DNA of 64,000 nucleotides from Chitinophaga dinghuensis (GTDB lineage Bacteria; Bacteroidota; Bacteroidia; Chitinophagales; Chitinophagaceae): the NCBI RefSeq assembly GCF_003259435.1, contig NZ_QLMA01000006.1:372001-436000 (forward strand). The letters run 5' to 3'. Positions 16,801-24,658 of this stretch are shown one piece after another. A program made the translations under genes and the position numbers. Position 1 is the first letter of the stretch, and each line of letters begins with the position of its first letter. The notes under the pieces were generated by a model that did no database searches, was not told where the DNA came from, and worked only from the letters and a program-made list of their open reading frames with translations.

Positions 16801-17232
16801 TTTAGGATCGATGAAGAACCATTCAGGCACTACGGTATTCATTTTATCGATATTGCTTTGCAGGGAATAGAAGGATTGTGGGTCCCAGTCTACATAAAAC
16901 CCGGCACGGATGGTTTTCATCTGTTGGCCATCTATGACGGCATTCATGCCTGCTTTACGGTTTTTATCTGTGATAATATCGTCAAAGCCTTTGTAGGTTC
17001 TTGTGTCCTGCTTGGTAAAGTTATGTGGCAGTACAGGGTGGGAGAGTTTTTTATAGTTGTTATGACTATATTCTTCCAGTGTTGGAAGTCCTGGTGTGTA
17101 GTTATCCCTGAGGGCGATCCACACGATAATGGCCATTGCAGCTACAGCAATGAGGAGCAGTCTGGATGTCCATTGAAAGGTGCGCCAGCGCAGTGGTGAC
17201 TTGGTTTGAAAAATCTGTTGGCCGTCGTTCAT
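13861..17232 (-). CDS. Three-domain GH18 / polysaccharide deacetylase / GT2 glycosyltransferase fusion
   Basis: The 1123-residue inner-membrane protein joins three enzymes. After a membrane segment (about 23-41), residues 105-415 form a GH18-like hydrolase with GINIDFEE (216-223; Glu222 as likely acid), as in SleL/YaaH-type enzymes. Residues 490-690 form a NodB deacetylase with TFDDGP (496-501), HTFTHP (549-554), RAPY (587-590) and LLHDAG (652-657). A second membrane region (about 705-745) leads to a GT2 synthase with IIVPAYNES, DDGS, DAD (848-850), ED (939-940) and QRFRW (976-980), then C-terminal membrane helices. This corresponds to PgaC plus PgaB on one chain, so it probably makes, trims and deacetylates a beta-linked GlcNAc-type polymer. 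Confidence 0.93.
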   Translation of the reverse strand: MNDGQQIFQTKSPLRWRTFQWTSRLLLIAVAAMAIIVWIALRDNYTPGLPTLEEYSHNNYKKLSHPVLPHNFTKQDTRTYKGFDDIITDKNRKAGMNAVIDGQQMKTIRAGFYVDWDPQSFYSLQSNIDKMNTVVPEWFFIDPKTDTLRPQIDMNALQLMQDHHVAILPLINNINVDQENGDFDSDILHQVLTNPAKKERLIADIIKYLHQYHLQGINIDFEELKEKSDEPLISFQQELYAKLHQQGLLVTQDVTPGNDDYNLKELNKYNDYIFLMGYDQHFTTSVAGPVSEERWIEKVLDQTANKVPANKIVLCIASYGYDWPAHSEGTTVTYQEALALANRNHAKVIFDEDTYNCHFTYKDDDGVLHQVQFMDAAGNFNTLRFADEYGTAGTAIWRLGSEDARLWRFYYRRLDNQSLKDQPFNFNNLSGIQAATAQPDYIGDGEVLDVVNDPHDGSIKVTPDTDNMVASQEYETLPTGYVIRKSGQVNKQVILTFDDGPDATYTPQVLDILKQEHVPAAFFVVGINAENNLTLLKKIYNSGNEIGNHTFTHPNIAAISPERANTEINATRLLIEAATGHSTILFRAPYNADAEPTTPEELKPVSLSKKNNYYTIGESIDPEDWEPGVSADTIYQRVVSQYEANPDRGIILLHDAGGDRSATVAALPRIIHYFKSKGIGFTTVASLLHKKPTDVMPAVNSSVIAMNGTVALIIFRIQQFLQAAFWLAIILGLIKILSMLIMATIQYFREKKNTLVATAQPGVSIIVPAYNESVNAVNTIKSLLQQRYPEFEIIFVDDGSKDNTYELVKTAFDQHPQVEVLTKPNGGKASALNYGIGYAKYDFVVCIDADTQLYPDAIEQLMRKFITEDTGAVAGNVKVGNETTLLARWQSIEYITAQNFDRRALDLVNGITVVPGAIGAFRKSAIQEAGGFTTDTLAEDCDLTIRILRKGYIVRNCTAAVAMTEAPETLNQFMKQRFRWSYGIMQSCRKNLDACFNPKYKALGMISLPNIVIFQVILPILAPLADIMFVWSLIWNRHDPAGMHKILFFYVFFLVVDLLVAMVAFLFEKAPLKKLIWMIPQKLVYRQLMYVILFRSIKKAIRGNAQGWGVLKRTGNVQVGMNA

Positions 17233-17253
17233 ACTTCAGAATATTTATCAATA

Positions 17254-17261
17254 CAAAGGTA
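17254..17261 (-). promoter_or_regulatory. Putative -7 box for the GH18-NodB-GT2 gene
   Basis: On the minus strand this reads TACCTTTG, a full TAnnTTTG match, 21 nt before the ATG at 17232. No clear -33 TTG at the expected distance. Confidence 0.4.
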
Positions 17262-17352
17262 GTAGGAGGTGGGGCGCTGAAGGGCTGATTATCGTTCTTT
17301 GGGGTGATGGTGTCGGTGAGTGGGCGAAGGGGATCGTTTGTTAACAGTTCTT

Positions 17353-19551
17353 TCACAGAATGAAGGCAATCGCTTCATTGATAGCCTGCATGGACAAGCG
17401 TTTCAAGGATTCGAAGTGTTCATGTGCCTCCTCCTGGGAATAGGTGGCAGGGGTTGTTTCTTCCAGTTCGGTAAGGATGGGGTATAGGTGGGATTCCAAA
17501 CCAATAAAGGAGATGGTGGTTTTCAGGTTATGGGCGGTACTGCGGACGTCCGGAATATTATTTTCGGCGATGGCTTCCTTTAAGCGGCGCAGATCTTCCG
17601 GTAGCTGGGCGATGAACTGTTCCAGCATGGTTTGCTCAAACTCTTGATTTCCCTGGGAAAGATCATGCAGGTATTGCATATTCAGCAGGTGATTATGCGC
17701 ATCATGATTATTCATGGAGGTGCTGCTGCTGGTATCTGGACCAGGCAGTTTGCCGGTGAAAACCTGTATTAGTCGGTATAATTCATCCGCTTTAATCGGC
17801 TTGGAGATGTATTCGTTCATGCCCATCTGGAGGCATTTCTCCCTTTCACCTGCCAGCGCATGTGCTGTCATGGCTATTACCGGGATATTGGAATGCATTT
17901 CCGTACGCAGTTTCTGTGCGGTGGTGTAACCATCCATGCCTGGCATCTGAATGTCCAGTAATAAGAGATCGAAGTTGTTTTTTTCCAGGGCTTGTAAAGC
18001 TTCTATACCGTTGTTAACGATCTTGAAGGCCAGTTGCCAGCTGGTGAGCAAATGACGGAGAAGGTTTTGGTTCAGGCGATTGTCTTCAGCTACGAGGATG
18101 CGCACATCTGGTTGGATGGTAAGCGCAGGCTGATCGCTGTAATTATTTTCTACGGTTTCTGACAGCAGATCTCCGAGGGAGTAAGGCAGTTCTACTTTGA
18201 AGGTAGCGCCTTCGCCGGGTTTGCTTTCCACGGAGATAAAGCCATTTTGCAGTTCGATCAGTTGTTTTACAATGGTGAGGCCCAATCCGGTACCACCGTA
18301 TTTACGGGTGGTAGAGGCTTCTGCCTGATTAAACCGGTCGAAAATGCTTTGTTGTTTGGAGGCATCGATGCCGATACCAGTATCTTTTACAGTAAACAGC
18401 AGTCTGACACCGTTGTCTTCTGCCCATATCTTGGATACATGAATACTTACAGCGCCTTCATGGGTGAATTTAATAGCGTTGCTGGTGAGATTTACCAATA
18501 TTTGTGTTAGACGGGTTACATCGCCGTAAAGGATATCAGGTACATTATCATCAATGGAGAGATGAAGTGCCAGGTGTTTCTCTTCTGCTTTGGGGTGGAA
18601 GAGCGTATATACAGCATGCAAAACGCCTTGTAAACTAAAGGAGCTGGGCTCAATGCGCATCATGCCTGATTCGATCTTGGATATATCCAGAATATCGTTG
18701 ATGATTTCCAACAGGTTCTGGCCAGCGCCTTCGATGGCGCCTACATATTCCCGGGATTTGTTATTGAGTGGCTGTGCTTTGAGGAGATGGGTGAAACCGA
18801 GGACCGCATTCATAGGGGTCCGGATTTCATGGCTCATATTCGCGAGGAACTGGTCTTTTACGGCGGTCAGCTTTTGTTCTTTCTGCCGGGCTTCTGCCAG
18901 TTCATCAATGAGTTGTTCCTGCCGGTGAATGCGGCTGGTGATATAAAGAAAAGCCAGTAAACTACTCAGGCAGGCAAATACGACGAGTACCGTACCCCAG
19001 CTGAGGGCGTTCTGGCCGCTGGTATCTATCAGGTGAGTGGTTCTGTTTACTTCTGATTGCCGGGTCGTATCCAGTTGATGGATGATGCTGGTGATAGCTT
19101 CTCCCAGTCGTTTTCCTTTCTGGTTATTGATCATTCTTTCCGCCGCCCATTTTCCTTTGCTGTAGAAGGTATCGAGGACCTGCACGTTGAAGGTGTTCTT
19201 TTCATCTACCAGGTAGTTGAGCTGGGTGAGTAGTTTCTCGGTACTGTCGTTTCGTACAATCTTATTGATCTCTTTCAGATCGGCCTTTATAACGGCTATT
19301 TCGGCCTCAATTCCGGTAATATGCAGGGTGTCCTGGGAGATGACTGTTCCCCGGACCTTACTGTCTGTTTTGGCCATGTTTGTTTGCAACTTCTGTAACT
19401 CATTTTTTACATTGAGTTCCTGTAGTAGCTGTTCATTACCGGAAATAAGTTTTTGAATATTTTTTGCGGAGTTAAACTGCAGCACTATAAAGAGAATCAT
19501 GCCCAGGATGAATAGGCCAAGAAGGTAATATTTGATTCTTTTAGGCTGCAT
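17353..19551 (-). CDS. Hybrid sensor histidine kinase with receiver and HPt domains
   Basis: This 732-residue phosphorelay protein has membrane segments at about 9-27 and 184-203 around a helical periplasmic sensor of about 155 residues (CHASE3-like). HisKA follows with SHEIRTP (His241), then HATPase_c with NLTSNAIKF, DTGIGI and GGTGLGLTI. A receiver domain has VAEDNRLNQ and the phospho-acceptor Asp533 in LLLDIQMPGMDG. A C-terminal HPt domain has HNLKTT (His674). A full four-step relay is therefore present on one chain, but no output regulator is adjacent. It lies 120 nt upstream of the GH18-NodB-GT2 gene on the same strand, so control of polysaccharide synthesis is possible but unproven. Confidence 0.93.
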   Translation of the reverse strand: MQPKRIKYYLLGLFILGMILFIVLQFNSAKNIQKLISGNEQLLQELNVKNELQKLQTNMAKTDSKVRGTVISQDTLHITGIEAEIAVIKADLKEINKIVRNDSTEKLLTQLNYLVDEKNTFNVQVLDTFYSKGKWAAERMINNQKGKRLGEAITSIIHQLDTTRQSEVNRTTHLIDTSGQNALSWGTVLVVFACLSSLLAFLYITSRIHRQEQLIDELAEARQKEQKLTAVKDQFLANMSHEIRTPMNAVLGFTHLLKAQPLNNKSREYVGAIEGAGQNLLEIINDILDISKIESGMMRIEPSSFSLQGVLHAVYTLFHPKAEEKHLALHLSIDDNVPDILYGDVTRLTQILVNLTSNAIKFTHEGAVSIHVSKIWAEDNGVRLLFTVKDTGIGIDASKQQSIFDRFNQAEASTTRKYGGTGLGLTIVKQLIELQNGFISVESKPGEGATFKVELPYSLGDLLSETVENNYSDQPALTIQPDVRILVAEDNRLNQNLLRHLLTSWQLAFKIVNNGIEALQALEKNNFDLLLLDIQMPGMDGYTTAQKLRTEMHSNIPVIAMTAHALAGEREKCLQMGMNEYISKPIKADELYRLIQVFTGKLPGPDTSSSTSMNNHDAHNHLLNMQYLHDLSQGNQEFEQTMLEQFIAQLPEDLRRLKEAIAENNIPDVRSTAHNLKTTISFIGLESHLYPILTELEETTPATYSQEEAHEHFESLKRLSMQAINEAIAFIL

Positions 19552-19627
19552 GACAGTTTTAAAACATATAAACGCGGATATACGAATGCCGGTTCAATAA
19601 ATATTGATAAATGTACAAATATAATAA

Positions 19628-19816
19628 TTATAGCCTGTTTATCCGGGCATAACTGACTACCGCACCGGTGGTAAACATCAAACCAGCCAGTAAAAGCAGG
19701 ATTGCTTTGAGTATATGATGCTGCAAATCGCTGCTCCATTCAAATAAGGAGCCGTATGTACACACAGACATGAGCAGGATGCAGGCAGAAAACAGTAAAA
19801 GCAGTTTAGTTTTCAT
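19628..19816 (-). CDS. Small two-helix membrane protein
   Basis: A 62-residue frame starting at ATG 19816 encodes two hydrophobic helices (TKLLLLFSACILLMSVCTYG and ILKAILLLLAGLMFTTGAVV) joined by a short polar loop, ending in SYARINRL. It lies between the hybrid kinase and a Lys/Ala-rich peptide gene, all on the minus strand. No family is recognised. The hydrophobic pattern, starting Met-Lys and good spacing favour a real gene, but chance cannot be excluded. Confidence 0.5.
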   Translation of the reverse strand: MKTKLLLLFSACILLMSVCTYGSLFEWSSDLQHHILKAILLLLAGLMFTTGAVVSYARINRL

Positions 19817-19845
19817 ATACAAAAAGATAGAGGTTAATAATAAAA

Positions 19846-19894
19846 CTCAAATATTCAGCCCATACTACATCGGCAGTAGGGCTAAATATTTGAG
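19846..19894 (-). terminator. Hairpin terminator after the second Lys/Ala-rich peptide gene
   Basis: CTCAAATATT (from 19846) pairs with AATATTTGAG (to 19894), with inner pairing of AGCCC and GGGCT. On the minus strand it is followed by a T-rich GTTTTATTATT stretch. It lies just downstream of the gene at 19913-20167. Confidence 0.7.
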
Positions 19895-19912
19895 ATATTC
19901 TTAGATGGTATA

Positions 19913-20167
19913 TTATTTACCTGCTGCTGCTGGCTTCTCTGCCTTTTTTGTAGCGTGTGCTTTGTGCGTTGCTTTATGTGTTTTACTTGCAGTTGCTGGT
20001 TTTTCAGCTTCTTTTGCAGCTGGTTTAGCTTCTGATTTTGCTTCTTTTTTCGCAACCGGTTTAGCTTCTTTTTTAGCAGGAGCTTTAGAAGGCGTAGGCG
20101 TTTGAGCGAAGGTTGATACACTCATAAACAACATTGCAGCTGCCAGCAGAATTCCTAATTTTTTCAT
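19913..20167 (-). CDS. Small exported Lys/Ala-rich protein (second copy)
   Basis: The 84-residue product from ATG 20167 has a signal peptide (MKKLGILLAAAMLFMSVSTFA) cut before QTPTPS. Its mature part consists of Ala, Lys, Pro, Glu, Thr and some His (KEAKPVAKKEAKSEAKPA, then HKATHKAHATKKAEKPA). It closely resembles the product of 13525-13737 in layout and composition but adds a histidine-bearing stretch. The frame extends nine residues upstream to 20194, without signal-peptide character. It has its own hairpin terminator. Function unknown. Confidence 0.72.
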   Translation of the reverse strand: MKKLGILLAAAMLFMSVSTFAQTPTPSKAPAKKEAKPVAKKEAKSEAKPAAKEAEKPATASKTHKATHKAHATKKAEKPAAAGK

Positions 20168-20314
20168 GACTGTTTCGGATTTGAAGTGAATCAATAATTA
20201 ATTACATCCTAAAGATACATCCGTTACTTACAGGCCTTCTTTGTAAATGGCCCAATAGGCGGATGCTGTCGGTCAATCGGGAAAAACTGTCGGTGGCATT
20301 ATCAAACCCTGTAA

Positions 20315-21010
20315 TTACAGCAGTCTGAGCCTGCTATTGAGAGCGGATTTGTACGCATCTGCGATTGGAATGGCATTTTTCTGTATAATAATACTGCCAT
20401 CTTCAATAGATTCAATTTTGTCGAGGGCTACTATATAGGAGCGATGTACCCGCATGAATTTATTGGCAGGTAATTTCTCTTCCAATGATTTCAGGGTCGT
20501 ATGTATGGCATGGAATTTCTGGGCAGTGAACAATTTTACATAATCGCCCATAGCTTCGAGGTACAGAATATCTTCTGTGCGAATTCGTTTCAGTATACCA
20601 TTATCGCGGATGAAAACAAACTCTAAGTCTGATACCTGTATTTCCCGGTTGGAACTGTCATAGATTTCCCGGGCTCTTTCTACCGCCTGGATAAAGCGGG
20701 CAGGACTAACAGGCTTGATAAGGTAATCTGCTACATTCAGCTCAAATGCTTCCACCGCATAATCTTTCTTCACGGTAGTAAAGATGATAACAGGACCATT
20801 CTTTCCAAGGTTGCGGGTTAATTCAAGGCCGCTCATTCCCGGCATTTCTATATCCAGCAGCAACAGGTCTATCTTTTCCTTCTGGAGAATATTATACGCT
20901 TCCATGGCACTGCTGCATTCGCCCAGTACCTTCAGGAAATCCACATGGCTGGCCAACTGTTTCATGGCAGTGCGGGCCAGTTTATTATCATCTACAATTA
21001 AACAGTTCAT
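20315..21010 (-). CDS. LytTR-family response regulator
   Basis: The 231-residue regulator has an N-terminal receiver domain (MNCLIVDDNKLAR, phospho-acceptor Asp53 in LLLLDIEMPGMSG, Thr in IFTTV, Lys in YLIKPV). The C-terminal LytTR DNA-binding domain includes DILYLEAMGDYVKLFT and FMRVHRSYIV. LytTR regulators are usually paired with a 7TM or LytS-type histidine kinase, but none is adjacent. The gene is divergent from the metal-efflux operon, sharing a 90-bp intergenic region with it, so a role in that operon is a reasonable but untested idea. Confidence 0.93.
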   Translation of the reverse strand: MNCLIVDDNKLARTAMKQLASHVDFLKVLGECSSAMEAYNILQKEKIDLLLLDIEMPGMSGLELTRNLGKNGPVIIFTTVKKDYAVEAFELNVADYLIKPVSPARFIQAVERAREIYDSSNREIQVSDLEFVFIRDNGILKRIRTEDILYLEAMGDYVKLFTAQKFHAIHTTLKSLEEKLPANKFMRVHRSYIVALDKIESIEDGSIIIQKNAIPIADAYKSALNSRLRLL

Positions 21011-21100
21011 ACGGCTAATTTAGGAACAAAACACTATTGCGCAACCACGATGCAGTTTTTTATAAGGTGAATTTAATTTGTTATTTGTAGTTTTGTAGAG

Positions 21101-21424
21101 ATGAGGTTATTTATTTTCATATTCAGCATATATATCCTGGTGCTATCGTGCATTCCCTGCACGGATGCAGAAGGTGCTGCCAATAACCTCATCAAAACAG
21201 AACAACTGACATCCTCCAATCCGGATCATCTTAGTCCACAACCAGATTTTTGTTCTCCGCTCTGTATTTGCAATTGTTGTAATGTGCATGTAGTACCAGT
21301 TACTACCACCTTCCCAGCCGTCTTTCATCCGCTGGAAGAATATATTTTCCCTAACATGATCACTTCGCTGCATCCTTCTGCAGCAGCCGCTATCTGGCAG
21401 CCTCCCCGGACTGTTATTGGTTAA
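21101..21424 (+). CDS. Small Cys-rich exported protein, DUF6660-like
   Basis: The 107-residue product starts with a hydrophobic export signal (MRLFIFIFSIYILVLSCIPC) whose Cys17 could be a lipobox cysteine. It then has a compact cysteine cluster, CSPLCICNCC, at residues 51-60 with His63 close by. I recognise this as the DUF6660 type found ahead of heavy-metal RND pumps in Bacteroidota. The cluster suggests binding of a soft metal in the periplasm. It is 93 nt upstream of the czcA-like gene. A TAGTTTTG -7 match ends only 5 nt before the ATG, so either the message has almost no leader or the true promoter lies elsewhere. Confidence 0.72.
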   Translation: MRLFIFIFSIYILVLSCIPCTDAEGAANNLIKTEQLTSSNPDHLSPQPDFCSPLCICNCCNVHVVPVTTTFPAVFHPLEEYIFPNMITSLHPSAAAAIWQPPRTVIG

Positions 21425-21517
21425 TCTTATCTACCCATTTATTCAAACGTATACCCGTTGCTGTTAGTTGCAGCCAACGAGGATACCCGTGCTAATTACC
21501 AATAACATCATCCATCA

Positions 21518-24500
21518 ATGGATAAAATTATTCTGTTTTCCGTAAGGAATAAACTTGCTATTGCCATATTCACACTGGCGTTGGCCATATGGGGCATATG
21601 GTCATTAACCCGCCTGCCTGTGGATGCGGTACCGGATATCACCAATAACCAGGTACAGGTGATTACTTTATCGCCCTCCCTGGCAGCCCAGGAAGTAGAA
21701 CGACTGATTACCTTCCCGGTAGAGCAAACGATGGCAGTCATTCCGGAATTAAAAGAGGTGCGTTCCATTTCCAGGTTTGGACTCTCCGTAGTTACTATCG
21801 TTTTTCATGACGATGTAGATATCTATTGGGCTCGCCAACAGGTCAATGAAAAGCTCACAGAAGCGAAAAATAATATTCCTCCCGGCATCGGTAACCCGGA
21901 AATGTCGCCCATCTCTAGTGGCCTGGGAGAAATTTATCAATATGTGGTACACCCTAAAAAAGGGTTCGAATCTAAATATGATGCCCGGGAACTGCGTACC
22001 ATACAGGATTGGTATGTACGCCGTCAGCTCCTGGGAACGCCCGGCGTAGCGGAAGTAAATAGTTTCGGTGGTATGCTGAAACAGTATGTGGTGGCCATCA
22101 ATCCGGACCGCCTCCGTTCCTATAATCTCAGCATCGCAGACGTATTTAATGCCATTGAGCGCAATAACCAGAACACTGGCGGCGCATACATCGACAAGAA
22201 ACCAAATGCCTATTTTATCCGTAGTGAAGGGATGATAGGCAATCTCACCGATATTGAAAAGATTGTCGTAAAAAATACTACTAACGGTACGCCGATACTG
22301 GTCCGCGATATCGCCACTGCCCAGCTTGGCGACGCTATCCGCTACGGCGCACTCACCCGCAATGCCACAGGAGAGGCAGTTGGCGGTATTGTAATGATGC
22401 TGAAAGGAAAGAACTCCAATGAAGTGGTAACGGCAGTGAAGAAACGTGTCGCCGAAATCCAGCAAAATTTACCGGAAGGCGTAGTGATTGAACCTTTCCT
22501 GGACAGAAGTGATTTTGTTGGAAGAGCCATTGGAACCGTAAAGAAGAATCTGATAGAAGGCGCACTGATCGTGATTTTCGTGCTCGTCATCTTCCTTGGT
22601 AATTTCAGAGCAGGACTAATTGTGGCTTCTGTGATTCCGCTATCTATGCTCTTTGCCATTGCAATGATGCACTTGTTCGGGGTTTCAGGAAACCTGATGA
22701 GTCTGGGGGCTATTGACTTCGGGCTCATTGTAGATGGCGCCGTAATCATTGTGGAAGCCACTTTACATCATTTGTCGGGCCGCTTAAAAGGCAGATCATC
22801 ACTCACCCTGACGCCTGCGGAAATGGATACCGAAGTATTTGAAAGTGCCCGCAAAATAAGAGCAGCAGCGTCTTTTGGAGAAATCATCATATTGATTGTT
22901 TATCTGCCAATCTTAGCATTGGTAGGCATTGAAGGAAAAATGTTCAGGCCAATGGCGCAAACCGTTTCCTTCGCCATCCTGGGTGCCTTCCTGCTCTCGC
23001 TCACCTATGTGCCAATGATGTCGGCACTCTGCCTGAACCGCACTATCCGCAATAAGGAAACCATCGCCGATAAACTGATGCGCTTTTTCCACCGCATCTA
23101 TGATCCGGTAATTAAAATAGCCATCAGGGCCCGTTACTGGGTAGTTGGCGGAGCGGTTGGACTTTTCGTACTGGCGTTACTGTTATTTACCCGCATGGGC
23201 GGAGAATTCCTCCCAACATTGGAGGAAGGCGACTTTGCAGTAGAAACCCGTTTGCTCACCGGAAGTTCCTTGTCTGAAACAATTGATAAAGTAACGCTTG
23301 CTGCAGATATCCTGCAAAAGCAATTCCCGGAAGTAAAAGAGGTGATCGGAAAAATCGGGGCGGCAGAAATTCCTACAGATCCCATGCCCATGGAGGCTTG
23401 CGACCTTACCATTCTTCTGAAACCGCAAAAGGAATGGACCAGCGCCCGTAATAGAGAAGAACTGGCCAACAAAATGCAGGAAGCACTGGAAGCAATTCCT
23501 GGCGTGAGCTTTGGCTTTTCCCAGCCCATCCAACTCCGTTTTAATGAGCTGATTTCTGGCGTAAGACAGGATGTTGGTATTAAGATTTTTGGAGAAGACC
23601 TTAATACACTGGCCTCATTGGCCACCCAGGTAAACGGTATTGTCAGCAAAACCGCTGGTGCAAAAGATATCTACCTGGAACAAATAAATGGGCTGCCTCA
23701 AATTGTAGTACAGATCGATCGGAATAAAGTAGCCCAGTACGGATTGGATATTGCCACGATTAATCAAACCGTTAATACGGCGTTCGCAGGGCAATCGGCT
23801 GGACTTGTATACGAAGGCGAAAAAAGATTTGAGCTGGTACTGCGACTGGAAAATCAATCCCGTCAACAACTGGAAGATGTAAAACGCCTTTTTGTAACCG
23901 CTCCAAACGGCAACCAGATACCACTGGAGCAACTGGCCAATATTGAAATGAAAACGGGCCCTAACCAGGTTCAGCGCGAAGATGCCAAACGCAGAATTAT
24001 TGTAGGCTTTAATGTGAGAGGCAGAGATATCGCCAGTGTAGTAAAGGATATAGAAGAGGCCATCAGTAAGAAAGTAAAACTGCCGCCAGGTTATTTTATC
24101 CGCTATGGCGGACAATTTGAGAACCTGCGGGAAGCTAATCAACGCCTGGCCATCGCGGTGCCGGTTGCCTTACTTCTGATCTTCGGATTACTCTATTTCA
24201 CTTTCCGTTCGGTAAAACAATCAGTGCTCATCTTCACGGCCATCCCAATGGCGGCTATTGGTGGGGTGTTCGCTTTGTTACTGCGGGGAATGCCATTTAG
24301 TATATCCGCTGGCGTAGGCTTCATCGCCTTGTTTGGTGTGGCTGTGCTGAATGGAATTGTGTTGATAGGAGAATTTAATAATCTCCGCAAAGAAGGAATT
24401 ACGGATGTCTATGATATCATACTAAAGGGAACGGCTATACGATTACGTCCGGTACTGATGACTGCCTGTGTCGCCTCACTGGGCTTCCTGCCGATGGCGC

Positions 24501-24658
24501 TGGCCACCAGCTCGGGAGCGGAAGTACAGCGGCCACTGGCAACGGTAGTGATAGGAGGACTCGTAACCTCCACCTTACTGACATTACTGGTACTTCCTTG
24601 CCTGTATCTATTTTTTGAACAGGGATTTTTCCCTAAACGTAAAAATGCAGCATCATGA
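21518..24658 (+). CDS. Heavy-metal efflux RND pump (CzcA family)
   Basis: This is the 1046-residue inner-membrane proton-driven pump of a CzcCBA-type tripartite exporter. It has the RND layout: TM1 at about 11-30, a large periplasmic loop, the TM2-TM6 bundle around 340-530, a second loop and the final TM bundle. The helix-4 motif DFGLIVDGAVIIVE (residues 400-413) matches the divalent-cation classes (Co, Zn, Cd, Ni) and not the Cu/Ag class. The usual Asn after VE is Ala here. The outer-membrane gene overlaps its stop by 4 nt (ATGA), showing tight coupling. Confidence 0.95.
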   Translation: MDKIILFSVRNKLAIAIFTLALAIWGIWSLTRLPVDAVPDITNNQVQVITLSPSLAAQEVERLITFPVEQTMAVIPELKEVRSISRFGLSVVTIVFHDDVDIYWARQQVNEKLTEAKNNIPPGIGNPEMSPISSGLGEIYQYVVHPKKGFESKYDARELRTIQDWYVRRQLLGTPGVAEVNSFGGMLKQYVVAINPDRLRSYNLSIADVFNAIERNNQNTGGAYIDKKPNAYFIRSEGMIGNLTDIEKIVVKNTTNGTPILVRDIATAQLGDAIRYGALTRNATGEAVGGIVMMLKGKNSNEVVTAVKKRVAEIQQNLPEGVVIEPFLDRSDFVGRAIGTVKKNLIEGALIVIFVLVIFLGNFRAGLIVASVIPLSMLFAIAMMHLFGVSGNLMSLGAIDFGLIVDGAVIIVEATLHHLSGRLKGRSSLTLTPAEMDTEVFESARKIRAAASFGEIIILIVYLPILALVGIEGKMFRPMAQTVSFAILGAFLLSLTYVPMMSALCLNRTIRNKETIADKLMRFFHRIYDPVIKIAIRARYWVVGGAVGLFVLALLLFTRMGGEFLPTLEEGDFAVETRLLTGSSLSETIDKVTLAADILQKQFPEVKEVIGKIGAAEIPTDPMPMEACDLTILLKPQKEWTSARNREELANKMQEALEAIPGVSFGFSQPIQLRFNELISGVRQDVGIKIFGEDLNTLASLATQVNGIVSKTAGAKDIYLEQINGLPQIVVQIDRNKVAQYGLDIATINQTVNTAFAGQSAGLVYEGEKRFELVLRLENQSRQQLEDVKRLFVTAPNGNQIPLEQLANIEMKTGPNQVQREDAKRRIIVGFNVRGRDIASVVKDIEEAISKKVKLPPGYFIRYGGQFENLREANQRLAIAVPVALLLIFGLLYFTFRSVKQSVLIFTAIPMAAIGGVFALLLRGMPFSISAGVGFIALFGVAVLNGIVLIGEFNNLRKEGITDVYDIILKGTAIRLRPVLMTACVASLGFLPMALATSSGAEVQRPLATVVIGGLVTSTLLTLLVLPCLYLFFEQGFFPKRKNAAS

